A stretch of DNA of 64,000 nt, taken from RPQJ01 sp963846885 (lineage in GTDB: Bacteria; Pseudomonadota; Gammaproteobacteria; Steroidobacterales; Steroidobacteraceae). A model generated the notes under the pieces. The model did not search any database, was not told the origin of the DNA, and saw nothing but the letters and a program-made list of their open reading frames with translations. The position numbers were made by a program, and so were the translations under genes. Location: positions 186,001 through 250,000 of the forward strand of contig CAWJXS010000007.1 in assembly GCA_963846885.1 (NCBI GenBank), given 5' to 3'. Shown here one piece after another: positions 38,230 to 47,399 of this stretch (within the stretch, counting starts at the first letter, position 1; each line of letters opens with the position of its first letter).

Positions 38230-41163
38230 ATGACGGAACCCAAACCGATGCTGACCGCCACCCCGCTGGCGGCCGGAAACGACGCCTACGTCGAGGCGAT
38301 GTATGAACGCTACCTGGCGCAACCCGACTCGGTTGCCGCGCACTGGCGTGAATATTTTGCGAGCCTCGGACCGGCTGGCCAGGACGTGGCCCATGGACCG
38401 CTGATCGAGGAACTCGCACGACGCGCGAAGGCGCCTCGCCATGGCAGCGGAGTCGCAGGTGCAATGGCAGGCGATGCGGGCAGTTCTTCCGCCCGCCCGG
38501 CGGGTTCGCCCCCTACGGGCGACTCGGCTGCCGCGAAGCAAGGCGCCGTGTCGCGGCTCATCCAGATTTATGCGAACCGCGGACACCTGATCGCGGACAT
38601 CGACCCGCTCGGACTCACCGTGCGGCCGGTGCCGAAGGTGCTCGGGCTCGATTACCTGGGCCTCAATGAAGCCGACCTCGACACCGAATTCCTGACCGGC
38701 AGCCGCCATGAAGCCATCAAGCCCCGGCTCAAGCTGCGCGAGATCATCGCGCAGCTGAAGCACATCTACTGCGGGACGATCGGCGCCGAATTCGCGCACG
38801 TGTCGGATGAAACCGAGCGGTTGTGGTTGCAGGAACGCTTCCAGGTCGGTCGCATGCACCAGGCGTTCTCGAACGAGGCGCGCCGCGAGATCCTGCGCCA
38901 CCTGACGATGGCAGAAGGCCTCGAACGCTACCTGGCGACGAAATTTCCCGCCCAGAAGCGCTTCTCGCTGGAAGGCGGCGACAGCCTCATCCCGCTGCTC
39001 GAAGACGTGATCCAGACCGGCGGCTCGCAGGGCATCGAGGACATCGTTTTCGGCATGGCGCACCGCGGTCGCCTGAACGTGCTGGTGAACGTGCTCGGCA
39101 AGTCGCCCGAGGCGTTGTTCTCCGAGTTCGAGGGCAAGTACGACCTCAAGAAGCTGAAGGGCTCCGGCGACGTCAAGTATCACAAGGGCTTCTCGTGCGA
39201 CGTGAAGACGCCGGCCGGTAACGTGCATGTCGCGCTCGCCTTCAACCCGTCGCACCTCGAAGTGGTGAACGCGGTGGTCGAGGGTTCCGTGCGTGCGCGA
39301 CAAGAGCGCCGCGGCGATGCGCGCGGCGACAAGGTCATGCCGGTGCTGCTGCACGGCGACTCGGCGTTTGCAGGGCAGGGCGTGATCCAGGAAACCCTGC
39401 AGATGTCGCAGGCGCGCGCGTTCTACACGGGCGGCACGCTGCACGTCATCGTCAACAACCAGGTGGGCTTCACCACGCACGATCCGCGCGATACCCGCTC
39501 CACGCTGTACTGCAGCGACGTGGCGAAGATGATCGAGGCGCCGATCCTCCACGTGAACGGCGACGATCCGGAAGCCGTCGTGTTCGCGGCGCGCTTTGCG
39601 GTCGACTACCGGTGCAGGTTCCACAAGGACGTCGTGATCGACCTGGTGTGCTACCGCCGTCTCGGCCACAACGAGGCCGACGAGCCCGCGGCGACGCAGC
39701 CGGTCATGTACTCGACGATTCGCCAGAAGGCCACTACGCGACACCTGTACGCCGAAAAGCTGCTGGCTGCGGGCGTGATCAAGGCGGGCGAAGCAGAGGC
39801 GTTGGTGGATGACTATCGGCGCGGCCTGGACGAAGGCACGTCGCAGACGAAGAACGTGCTTGGCCTCATCGGCAACAAGCACACGGTCGACTGGACCAAG
39901 TATCACGACGTCGACTGGAACGACGAGGTTCGCACCGGCGTCAAGCCCGCGCTGCTCAGCGAGTTGGCCAGCAAGGTCACGACCTTTCCCGAGGGCTTCA
40001 CGTTGCACCGGCAGGTGCAGAAGATCGTCGATGACCGGCGCAAGATGGCGGCGGGTCAACTCATGGTCGACTGGGGTTTCGCCGAGACGCTCGCCTACGC
40101 GAGCCTGCTCGAGGAAGGCTACGAGATCCGGCTGACCGGTCAGGACAGCGGTCGCGGCACGTTTTTCCATCGTCACGCCGTGGGCCACGACCAGGCGACC
40201 GGCGCGACGCACATCCCGCTCAAGCACCTGAAGCCGGGCCAGCCGCGCTTCCGCGTTACCGACTCGCTGCTGTCGGAAGAAGCCGTGCTCGGGTTCGAAT
40301 ACGGTTATGCGATCACCGACCCCAACTGCCTCGTCATCTGGGAAGGCCAGTTCGGCGACTTCGCCAACGGCGCGCAGGTGATCATCGACCAGTTCATCTC
40401 CTCCGGCGAAGCCAAGTGGGGCCGCTACTGCGGCCTCACGCTGTTCCTGCCGCACGGCTACGAAGGGCAGGGGCCGGAGCACTCATCGGCCCGGCTCGAG
40501 CGCTTCCTGCAACTGTGCGCCGAGAACAACATGCAGGTGTGCGTCCCTTCGACTCCCGCGCAGATGTTCCACATGCTGCGGCGGCAGATGATCCGCGGGT
40601 TCCGCAAGCCGCTCGTCGTGATGACGCCGAAGAGCCTGTTGCGGCACAAGCTCTCGGTGTCCGCGTTCGACGAGTTGACCAAGGGGCAGTTCCAGTGTGT
40701 CGTCAACGAGATGGACGACCTGCCGCCCAAGGACGTCACGCGCGTCGTGTTCTGCTCGGGCAAGGTGTATTTCGATCTGCTCGAGGCACGCCGGGCGGAT
40801 GAGGCGCGCAACGTCGCCATCGTTCGCATCGAGCAGTTGTATCCGTTCCCGGCCGAGGACTACGTCGCGGCGCTCGCGCACTACCCGAACGCGCGCGAAG
40901 TCGTCTGGTGCCAGGAAGAGCCGCAGAACCAGGGCGCGTGGTACCAGATCCGCCACCGCCTGCAGGACTCGCTGAACGGCAAGCAGGAGTTGCTGTACTC
41001 CGGCCGGCGGCCTGCCGCCGCCCCGGCCACCGGCATCCCGCAGATGCATGCGACGGAGCAGCACGGGCTCGTTGCCGCCGCGATCAAGGCCTCCACGCAG
41101 GAACAGTCCGCACGCGCGACCACGCGGTTGCGTGCGGCTGGCAGCACCAGGAAAAAGACATGA
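38230..41163 (+). CDS. sucA: 2-oxoglutarate dehydrogenase E1 component
   Basis: Thiamine-diphosphate enzyme that decarboxylates 2-oxoglutarate in the TCA cycle. 977 aa, slightly longer than E. coli SucA (933), mainly from an Ala/Gly/Ser-rich linker near residues 70-100. The N-terminal recruiting segment YVEAMYERYLAQPDSVAAHW, the E1 active-site block DIVFGMAHRGRLNVLVN, and GDSAFAGQGVIQETLQM and YRRLGHNEADEP are present. The ATG at 38230 was chosen at the conserved N-terminus. The stop overlaps the sucB start (ATGA). Confidence 0.96.
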   Translation: MTEPKPMLTATPLAAGNDAYVEAMYERYLAQPDSVAAHWREYFASLGPAGQDVAHGPLIEELARRAKAPRHGSGVAGAMAGDAGSSSARPAGSPPTGDSAAAKQGAVSRLIQIYANRGHLIADIDPLGLTVRPVPKVLGLDYLGLNEADLDTEFLTGSRHEAIKPRLKLREIIAQLKHIYCGTIGAEFAHVSDETERLWLQERFQVGRMHQAFSNEARREILRHLTMAEGLERYLATKFPAQKRFSLEGGDSLIPLLEDVIQTGGSQGIEDIVFGMAHRGRLNVLVNVLGKSPEALFSEFEGKYDLKKLKGSGDVKYHKGFSCDVKTPAGNVHVALAFNPSHLEVVNAVVEGSVRARQERRGDARGDKVMPVLLHGDSAFAGQGVIQETLQMSQARAFYTGGTLHVIVNNQVGFTTHDPRDTRSTLYCSDVAKMIEAPILHVNGDDPEAVVFAARFAVDYRCRFHKDVVIDLVCYRRLGHNEADEPAATQPVMYSTIRQKATTRHLYAEKLLAAGVIKAGEAEALVDDYRRGLDEGTSQTKNVLGLIGNKHTVDWTKYHDVDWNDEVRTGVKPALLSELASKVTTFPEGFTLHRQVQKIVDDRRKMAAGQLMVDWGFAETLAYASLLEEGYEIRLTGQDSGRGTFFHRHAVGHDQATGATHIPLKHLKPGQPRFRVTDSLLSEEAVLGFEYGYAITDPNCLVIWEGQFGDFANGAQVIIDQFISSGEAKWGRYCGLTLFLPHGYEGQGPEHSSARLERFLQLCAENNMQVCVPSTPAQMFHMLRRQMIRGFRKPLVVMTPKSLLRHKLSVSAFDELTKGQFQCVVNEMDDLPPKDVTRVVFCSGKVYFDLLEARRADEARNVAIVRIEQLYPFPAEDYVAALAHYPNAREVVWCQEEPQNQGAWYQIRHRLQDSLNGKQELLYSGRRPAAAPATGIPQMHATEQHGLVAAAIKASTQEQSARATTRLRAAGSTRKKT

Positions 41164-42454
41164 GCACGCTGATCGAAGTCCGTGTCCCGCAACTGCCCGA
41201 GTCGGTGGCTGACGCCACGCTCGTGGCCTGGCGCAAGCAGCCCGGGGATGCCGTCAATCGTGACGAAAACCTCGTCGACCTCGAGACCGACAAGGTCGTG
41301 CTCGAAGTGCCGGCGCCCGCATCGGGCGTGCTGCGCGAATTGAAGGCGAGCAATGGCGCGACCGTCACCGGCGGCCAGATTCTCGCCGTGATCGAAGAGG
41401 GCGCCACCGCTTCTTCCACCTCTCCCGCTCCTGTCACCTCTCCCGCTCAGTCACCTCTCCCGCTCCTGCGGGAGAGGTCGGCCGCAGGCCGGGTGAGGGC
41501 TCGGGTGCCTCTCCCGCGGCAGCGGGCGAGATGAAGAAGGATGCCGACAAGCTGGCTCCCTCCGTGCGCCGCCTCGTCGACGAGCACAAGCTCACGCCCA
41601 CGGAGATTGCAGGCTCGGGTCGCGACGGTCGCATCACCAAGGGCGACGTGCTGACCCACCTGGCCGATAAATCCGCAGCGCCTGCGGTCGCGCCCTCACC
41701 CGCGCTGCGCGCGACCTCTCCCGCCAAGGCGGGCGAGGTGGGGGAGGTGAGCGGCCGCGGCCAGCGTCGCGTGCCGATGACCCGGCTGCGCGCCCGCATC
41801 GCCGAACGCCTCGTGCAGGCGCAGTCGACGGCGGCCATGCTCACGACGTTCAACGAAGTCGACCTCAAGGCCGTCAATGAACTGCGGGCCCGCTACAAGG
41901 ACAAGTTCGAGAAGGAGCACGGGGCGCGCCTCGGCTTCATGTCGTTCTTCGTCAAGGCGTGCGTCGAGGCGCTGAAGAAGTATCCGGTCGTGAACGCGTC
42001 CGTCGACGGCAACGACGTCATCTATCACGAGTACTACGACGTGGGCGTCGCCGTCTCGACTGAGCGCGGCCTGATCGTGCCGGTGCTGCGCAACGCCGAC
42101 CAGCTGAGCTTCGGCGAAATCGAGAAATCGGTGGTTGGGTATGCGACCCGCGCGCGGGAAGGCCAGCTGACGCTCGAGGAACTGACCGGCGGCACGTTCA
42201 CGATCACCAACGGCGGCGTGTTCGGCTCGTTGCTGTCGACGCCCATCCTCAACATGCCGCAGAGCGCGATCCTGGGCATGCACAAGATCCAGGAACGTCC
42301 GGTCGTGCTCGACGGCCAGATCGTCGCCCGACCCATGATGTACCTCGCGCTCAGTTACGACCACCGGATCATCGACGGCAAGGAAGCCGTGCAGTTCCTG
42401 GTGGCAGTAAAGGAGTCGCTCGAGGACCCCGCGCGGCTGATGCTGCAAATCTGA
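41160..42454 (+). CDS. sucB: Dihydrolipoyl succinyltransferase (E2), frame broken in the linker
   Basis: Lipoyl domain first (lipoyl Lys in DLETDKVVLEVPAP), then a linker, an E3-binding domain (APSVRRLVDEHKLTPTEI) and the catalytic domain ending in SYDHRIIDGKEAVQFL (His and Asp of the HRxxDG motif). The two halves are in different frames. The linker begins as three near-identical ACCTCTCCCGCTCCTGTC units; unit 1 is 18 bp but unit 2 (41436-41452) is 17 bp, which throws the frame. Adding one base gives a continuous 431-residue E2. As written, the first frame ends at 41534 and overlaps by ATGA an ATG at 41531 that opens the second half, so two polypeptides could in principle be made. Confidence 0.9.
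41418..41500. repeat. CTCTCCCGC palindromic element inside the sucB linker
   Basis: Three ACCTCTCCCGCTC units (41418, 41436, 41453) lead into TCTCCCGC-TCCT-GCGGGAGA and GGTCGGCC-GCA-GGCCGGGT. The second part matches 58649-58681 in the hpd-hmgA spacer almost base for base (GCGGGAGAGGTCGGCCGC). A further variant, CCTCTCCCGCC-AA-GGCGGGCGAGG, lies in frame at about 41715-41738, still in the linker. Confidence 0.8.
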
Positions 42455-42458
42455 AGAA

Positions 42459-42551
42459 AGGGACTAGGGACTAGGGGATAGGGGCTAGTCGGAAGCCGCA
42501 ACGCGGCGCTCCGGAGCTCGACTAACCCCTAGCCCCTAACCCCTAGCCCCT
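42459..42551. repeat. Facing CCCCTAR heptamer arms between sucB and lpdA
   Basis: Left arm 42460-42491 (GGGACTAGGGACTAGGGG...) and right arm 42519-42550 (CCCCTAGCCCCTAACCCC...) are inverted copies, matching at about 27 of 32 bases, around a 27-bp GC-rich centre. Each arm is a run of seven-base units. On its G-rich strand each has four G-runs with 3-4-base loops, a textbook G-quadruplex pattern. The element fills the spacer between two genes of one operon. Confidence 0.85.
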
Positions 42552-42568
42552 TCCTGTTCGGAGTGCCC

Positions 42569-43999
42569 ATGTCTGATACTTCCTTCGACGTTGTCGTGAT
42601 CGGCGCCGGCCCTGCCGGTTACCCCTGCGCCATCCGCGCGGCGCAGAACAAGCTCAAGGTCGCCTGCATCGACGAGTGGAAGAACTACGACGGCACGTAC
42701 GCGTTCGGCGGCACGTGTCTCAACGCGGGCTGCATCCCGTCGAAGGCGCTGCTCGAATCGTCCGAGCTCTATCACCGCGCGCACACCGAATTCTCGGCGC
42801 ACGGCATTTCCGCGACGGGGCTTGCGTTCGACATCGCCACGATGCAGAAGCGCAAAGCAGGCATCGTGAAAGCCTCGACGCAGGGCATTGCCGGCCTGCT
42901 CAAGGGCGCTGGCGTCACTGCATTGCAGGGCCATGGCAAGCTGCTCGCCGGCAACCGCGTCGAATACACGGCGCCGGACGGCAGCAAGCAGGAGCTCGTG
43001 GCCAAGCACGTCGTGCTCGCGACCGGCTCCCAGCCGATGCCGCTCAAGTCGCTGCCGTTCGACGGCAAGCGCGTGGTCGATTCGTGGGGCGCGCTCGAGT
43101 TCGACGCGGTGCCGAAGCGGCTCGGCGTGATCGGCGCCGGCGTGATCGGCCTGGAACTCGGCAGCGTCTGGCGGCGCCTCGGCGCTGAAGTCGTCGTGCT
43201 CGAGGCTATGGACCAGTTCCTCGCCATGGCCGACCAGGCCGTCGCCAAGGAAGCGCTCAAGCACTTCAAGAAGCAGGGCCTCGACATTCGTCTCGGTGCC
43301 AAGGTGAGCGGCGCCGACGTGAAGAAGGACGGCGTCACGCTCAAGTACACGGATGCCAAGGGCGAGCAGACCGTCACCGTCGACAAGGTGGTCGTCGCGA
43401 TCGGCCGGCGCCCGTTCACCGACGGCCTGCTCGGCGAGGCCACGGGCGTCAAGGTCGACCCGCGCGGCTTCATCCAGGTGGACGACGAATGCCACACCGG
43501 TGCCGGCAACGTCTGGGCGGTGGGCGACGTCGTGCGTGGGCCCATGCTCGCGCACAAGGGCAAGGAGGAGGGCGTGATGGTCGGCGATCTCATCGCGGGC
43601 CTGCACTCCGAGGTCAATTACAACGCCGTGCCGTCCGTCATCTACACGGCACCCGAGATCGCGTGGGTCGGCCAGACCGAGGAACAGGTCAAGGCGGGCG
43701 GCCGCGAGTACAAGGTGGGCACGTTCCCGTTCATGGCGAGCGGTCGTGCGCGCGCGATGGAAGCCCCGGCCGGGTTCTGCAAAGTCATCGCGGCCAAGGA
43801 CGACGACGAGATCCTCGGCGTGCACATCATCGGCCCCATGGCCGGCGAGCTGATCGCCGAAGCCGTACTGGCGATGGAGTATTCCGCCAGCACCGAAGAC
43901 CTGCAGCGCACGATGCACGCGCATCCCACGCTGAGCGAGGCACTGCACGAAGCCGCGCTCGGCGCGGACAAGCGCGCGATCGATTTTCCGAATCGCTAG
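42569..43999 (+). CDS. lpdA: Dihydrolipoyl dehydrogenase (E3)
   Basis: A 476-residue flavoprotein that reoxidises the lipoyl groups of SucB. FAD motif VVVIGAGPAGYPCAIRAAQ at the N-terminus, redox disulfide in GGTCLNAGCIPSKALL, NAD-binding GVIGAGVIGLELGSVWRRLG, and the His-Glu catalytic end HAHPTLSEALHEAALG. The ATG at 42569 is preferred over an in-frame GTG two codons upstream. It completes the sucA-sucB-lpdA operon despite the repeat element in the 114-bp spacer. Confidence 0.96.
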   Translation: MSDTSFDVVVIGAGPAGYPCAIRAAQNKLKVACIDEWKNYDGTYAFGGTCLNAGCIPSKALLESSELYHRAHTEFSAHGISATGLAFDIATMQKRKAGIVKASTQGIAGLLKGAGVTALQGHGKLLAGNRVEYTAPDGSKQELVAKHVVLATGSQPMPLKSLPFDGKRVVDSWGALEFDAVPKRLGVIGAGVIGLELGSVWRRLGAEVVVLEAMDQFLAMADQAVAKEALKHFKKQGLDIRLGAKVSGADVKKDGVTLKYTDAKGEQTVTVDKVVVAIGRRPFTDGLLGEATGVKVDPRGFIQVDDECHTGAGNVWAVGDVVRGPMLAHKGKEEGVMVGDLIAGLHSEVNYNAVPSVIYTAPEIAWVGQTEEQVKAGGREYKVGTFPFMASGRARAMEAPAGFCKVIAAKDDDEILGVHIIGPMAGELIAEAVLAMEYSASTEDLQRTMHAHPTLSEALHEAALGADKRAIDFPNR

Positions 44000-44068
44000 G
44001 ACGCCGCGGCTGCGGGTCGCCGGATCGGCGGGGATGCCGACAGGTGCCCGTGCCCGGTTGCGCCTGAC

Positions 44069-45193
44069 ATGAAGCGCTGGCTGCTGCGCCTGCATCGGTG
44101 GTCGGGGCTGCTCATCGCGGCGATCGTCGTCATCGTCGGCGGCACCGGCGCGCTCACGACGTATCAGCACGAGGTCGACAGCTGGCTCAATCGCGACCTG
44201 CTGTGGATCGTTGACCCGGGCCTGCGCGAGCAAGCGCAAACGGCACTGCCGCTCGATCGGGTCGTGGCCGCAGCCGAAGCGACCCTGCAAGGCATGCGGG
44301 CCACCGGTGTGCGCCTGCCACAGTCGCGGCGGGAGTCCGTGGAGGTCAGCGTCGCCCCGTTCGACGCGAACGACTTCGCCGGCCGGTACGTCTACGTCGA
44401 ACCCTGCCTGGGCACGGTGCGTGGAAGCCGGCCGTTCGATCCCGACCCGTGGTCGCGGCGTGGCATCGTCGCCTCCCTGTACGAAGTGCACTATTCGCTG
44501 GCCGCGTCGCGCGTGGGCGTCTGGCTGGTGAGCGCAATTGCCGCCGTGTGGCTCATGACGACCTTGTTCGGCGTGGTACTCGCGTGGCCTCGATCCCGGG
44601 AGGCTCTGCGTCGGACCTTGCGCGTGCGCACCGGCGGCGTCGTCCAGTTCAACCACGACCTGCACCGCCTGACGGGCCTGCTCGCTGCGCCCTTCATGGT
44701 GGTGGTGCTCGCTACCGGCGTTGCGCTCAACTTGTCGCCACAGGCCACGGGCCTGGTGCAGCAATTCTCGCCGCTGACGTTCGAGCCCACCTTGCCGGTG
44801 CGCGCACCGGCCACCGTCGGTGCGGCAATCGGATGGCAAACCGCTCTCGATGCCGCGGTCAAGGCACAACCTGCAGCCCGACCCTACTCGCTGTATCTGG
44901 ACTCAGCGCGCAGCGTGTATGTCGTGCGCATGCGCGAAGCCGACGCGATCCATCGGCGCGGGCAGACCCGCGTTTACATTGCCATGGACGATGCCAGCGT
45001 GCTGGCGGTCTGGAACCCCCGCATGGGTTCCGCGGGCGATCGCTTCTGGGGCTGGCAGAATCCGCTGCACAGCGGGCATGCATTCGGCGCAGCGGGTCGA
45101 CTGCTCGTGTTCATGTCCGGGCTCGCGGCCATGCTGTTCGTCTTTACGGGCGTGCCGCTCTGGTTCGCGCGGCGGCCGACGCGTGAGCGCTGA
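44069..45193 (+). CDS. PepSY-TM family membrane protein
   Basis: A 374-residue protein with four membrane segments: KRWLLRLHRWSGLLIAAIVV at the N-terminus, a central pair around VWLVSAIAAVWLMTTLFGVV and LLAAPFMVVVLATGVALNL, and a last one near AAMLFVFTGVPLW. LHRWSGL and HDLHRLTGL are the paired His-containing motifs of PepSY_TM proteins, often found with siderophore uptake and ferric reductases. Here no iron-uptake gene is adjacent, so the role is open. It converges on relA with no gap (stop 45193, relA stop 45194). Confidence 0.82.
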   Translation: MKRWLLRLHRWSGLLIAAIVVIVGGTGALTTYQHEVDSWLNRDLLWIVDPGLREQAQTALPLDRVVAAAEATLQGMRATGVRLPQSRRESVEVSVAPFDANDFAGRYVYVEPCLGTVRGSRPFDPDPWSRRGIVASLYEVHYSLAASRVGVWLVSAIAAVWLMTTLFGVVLAWPRSREALRRTLRVRTGGVVQFNHDLHRLTGLLAAPFMVVVLATGVALNLSPQATGLVQQFSPLTFEPTLPVRAPATVGAAIGWQTALDAAVKAQPAARPYSLYLDSARSVYVVRMREADAIHRRGQTRVYIAMDDASVLAVWNPRMGSAGDRFWGWQNPLHSGHAFGAAGRLLVFMSGLAAMLFVFTGVPLWFARRPTRER

Positions 45194-47314
45194 TCAGTGC
45201 CGTCGTCGCGTGCGGATCACGTTGGGCAGCGAGGAGAAGCGGGCGAGCAACCGGCTCAGTTCCTCCAGCCCGTGCACCTTGACGGTAACGTCGACGGCCG
45301 CCGTGCCCTCGGCGGCGTCGGTCAACGTGTTCATGGCCTCGATGCTGATGTGTTCGTCGGCCAGCACACCCGAGATGTCCCGGACCAGGCCGCGCCGGTC
45401 GTAGGCGTCTATTGATATCGCGACGGCGAACGTGCGCTCTTCCGACGCGCGGCCCCAGTCGACCGGGATGACGCGCTCCGGGTTGACCTCCTGCAGGCGC
45501 AGCAGGTTGGCGCAGGACGCGCGATGCACGCTGACCCCACGTCCGATCGTGATGTAACCGAGGATCGCTTCGGGCGGCACGGGACGGCAACAGCGCGCGA
45601 TGGTGCTGAGCAGGTCGCCGACGCCGTCGATGACCATCCCGGTCGAGCCGCCATGGGCCGTCGGCTTGGAGAGGCGCGGGCCCCGCTGCACTTCCTGGTG
45701 CTCGTGCAGGCGCCGATGCACGGCGCCGGCCACCTGCGCGAGCGTGATGTCGCCTTCGCCCAGTCCCTGGTACAGCGCGTCGGCATTTTCCAGCCCAAGA
45801 TCACTCAGGATTTCCGGCAGCGGCGGCGCGCGCACGCCCAGACGGTCCAGTTCGCGCTCGAGCATCTGCCGGCCCTGTTCGCGGTTCTGTACTTCGTCCT
45901 GCTTGCGGAACCAGCCGCGCACCTTCGCGCGGCTGCGAGGCGATGCCAGGAAACCCAGTTGCGGCAGCAGCCAGTCGCGGCTGGGGTGCGGTTGCTTGGA
46001 GGGAATGATCTCGACGGTATCGCCGTTCGACAGCTTGTAGTCGAGAGTGACCATGCGGCCGTTGACGCGCGCGCCGCGGCAGCGATGCCCCAGGTTCGTG
46101 TGCACCTGGTACGCGAAATCGAGCGGCGTGGCGCCCCTGGGCAGGTCGACCACCTCGCCCTTGGGGCTCAGCGCGAAGACGCGGTCCTCGAACACTTCGG
46201 CCTGCAGGCCAGCGAGCAGGTCGGGCTCGGCGCCGTCCCGCTGCGAAGGCTCGAGCAATTGCCGCAGCCAGACCATTTTCTGCTGGAAGCTCGCCTCGAC
46301 CTTGCGGCCTTCCTTGTACTGCCAGTGCGCGGCGACGCCGAGTTCGGCGTGCTCGTGCATCTCGCGGGTGCGGATCTGCACCTCGAGCGGCAGCTTGCCC
46401 GGCCCGATCACCGCGGTGTGCAGCGACCGGTAGTTGTTGCCCTTGGGCGTGGCGATGTAGTCGTCGAACTCGCCAGGAATATAGCTCCACAGGCCGTGCA
46501 CGATGCCCAGTGCCGCGTAGCATTCCGCGATCGTGTCGACCATCACGCGCACCGCCAGCACGTCCATGACCTGGTCGAACTGCAGCGACTTGCGCTGCAT
46601 CTTGCGCCAGATGCTGTAGATGTGTTTCGGGCGGCCGGTGATTTCGCCGCGGATGCCGAGCTTGTCGAGTTCGCGGCCGAGTTCCTGCCTGACGTCCTCG
46701 ATGTACTGTTCGCGTTCGCCTCGCTTCGACTTGAGCCAGCCGGCGATGCGCTTGTAGTCCTCCGGCGCACTGAAGCGGAAAGCGAGGTCCTCCAGCTCCC
46801 ACTTGAACTGCCAGATGCCGAGGCGGTTGGCGAGCGGCGCGTAGATTTCCTGCGTCTCGAGCGCGGCCCGGCGCAGTTCGTGCTCGGGCGCGGCTTTCAT
46901 GCCGCGCATGCGCACCAGTTGCAGGGCCAGCCGGATGAGCACCAGCCGCACGTCCGAGGCGAGCGCGAGCAGCAGCTTGCGCAGTCCTTCTGCCTGCTCG
47001 GGGCGCAGGTGCTGGCCCGGGTTCCACTCCGCGGGGATGCCGCTGTCGCCGACGCGCTCGAGTTCCGTGGCGAGCCGCAGCGCCGCCTCGCCAAAAAGCG
47101 CGGTCGCGCGCGCGTCGTCGACGAGCCCCCCCTGGCGCAACGGCACCAGCAGGGCCGCCAGCAGGACGTCGTCGTCCGCCTGCAACTGCGCAAGCGCCGC
47201 CATCAGCTCGACGCTGCGCAGCGTGTGCTCGTTGGGCGCGAGCGCACTGACTTCCTCGAGCGCATGGCGCACCCGGGGGGGCAGTGAGCGGATATCGATT
47301 TCTGCGGGCTTCAC
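45194..47314 (-). CDS. relA: GTP pyrophosphokinase RelA
   Basis: A 706-residue long RelA/SpoT homologue. The N-terminal hydrolase domain has lost the HD metal site (ALAQLQADDDVLLAALLVP stands in its place). The synthetase domain is intact (DVLAVRVMV, GEFDDYIATPKGNNYRSLHT). EFDD is the acidic ExDD form that marks RelA rather than SpoT. TGS, helical and C-terminal ACT domains follow (FALSPKGEVVDLPRGATPLD; VRDISGVLADEHISIEAMN). It makes (p)ppGpp at starved ribosomes. Divergent from ruvC with an 85-bp spacer. Confidence 0.95.
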   Translation of the reverse strand: MKPAEIDIRSLPPRVRHALEEVSALAPNEHTLRSVELMAALAQLQADDDVLLAALLVPLRQGGLVDDARATALFGEAALRLATELERVGDSGIPAEWNPGQHLRPEQAEGLRKLLLALASDVRLVLIRLALQLVRMRGMKAAPEHELRRAALETQEIYAPLANRLGIWQFKWELEDLAFRFSAPEDYKRIAGWLKSKRGEREQYIEDVRQELGRELDKLGIRGEITGRPKHIYSIWRKMQRKSLQFDQVMDVLAVRVMVDTIAECYAALGIVHGLWSYIPGEFDDYIATPKGNNYRSLHTAVIGPGKLPLEVQIRTREMHEHAELGVAAHWQYKEGRKVEASFQQKMVWLRQLLEPSQRDGAEPDLLAGLQAEVFEDRVFALSPKGEVVDLPRGATPLDFAYQVHTNLGHRCRGARVNGRMVTLDYKLSNGDTVEIIPSKQPHPSRDWLLPQLGFLASPRSRAKVRGWFRKQDEVQNREQGRQMLERELDRLGVRAPPLPEILSDLGLENADALYQGLGEGDITLAQVAGAVHRRLHEHQEVQRGPRLSKPTAHGGSTGMVIDGVGDLLSTIARCCRPVPPEAILGYITIGRGVSVHRASCANLLRLQEVNPERVIPVDWGRASEERTFAVAISIDAYDRRGLVRDISGVLADEHISIEAMNTLTDAAEGTAAVDVTVKVHGLEELSRLLARFSSLPNVIRTRRRH

Positions 47315-47399
47315 GGCGACGGGGTCTATGGCCTGCGCTGGCAGGCGTGCGGCGCCTGCGGTAAAGACGCTATCATACGACGACGGATTTTCTGGCCCA

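Noticed and set aside
42459..42551. Telomere or replicon end, because the heptamer looks telomeric
   Set aside because: The repeats are short, internal to an operon and in facing orientation.
45194..47314. Bifunctional SpoT rather than RelA
   Set aside because: The HD hydrolase site is degenerate and the synthetase carries the acidic EFDD form, both RelA features.
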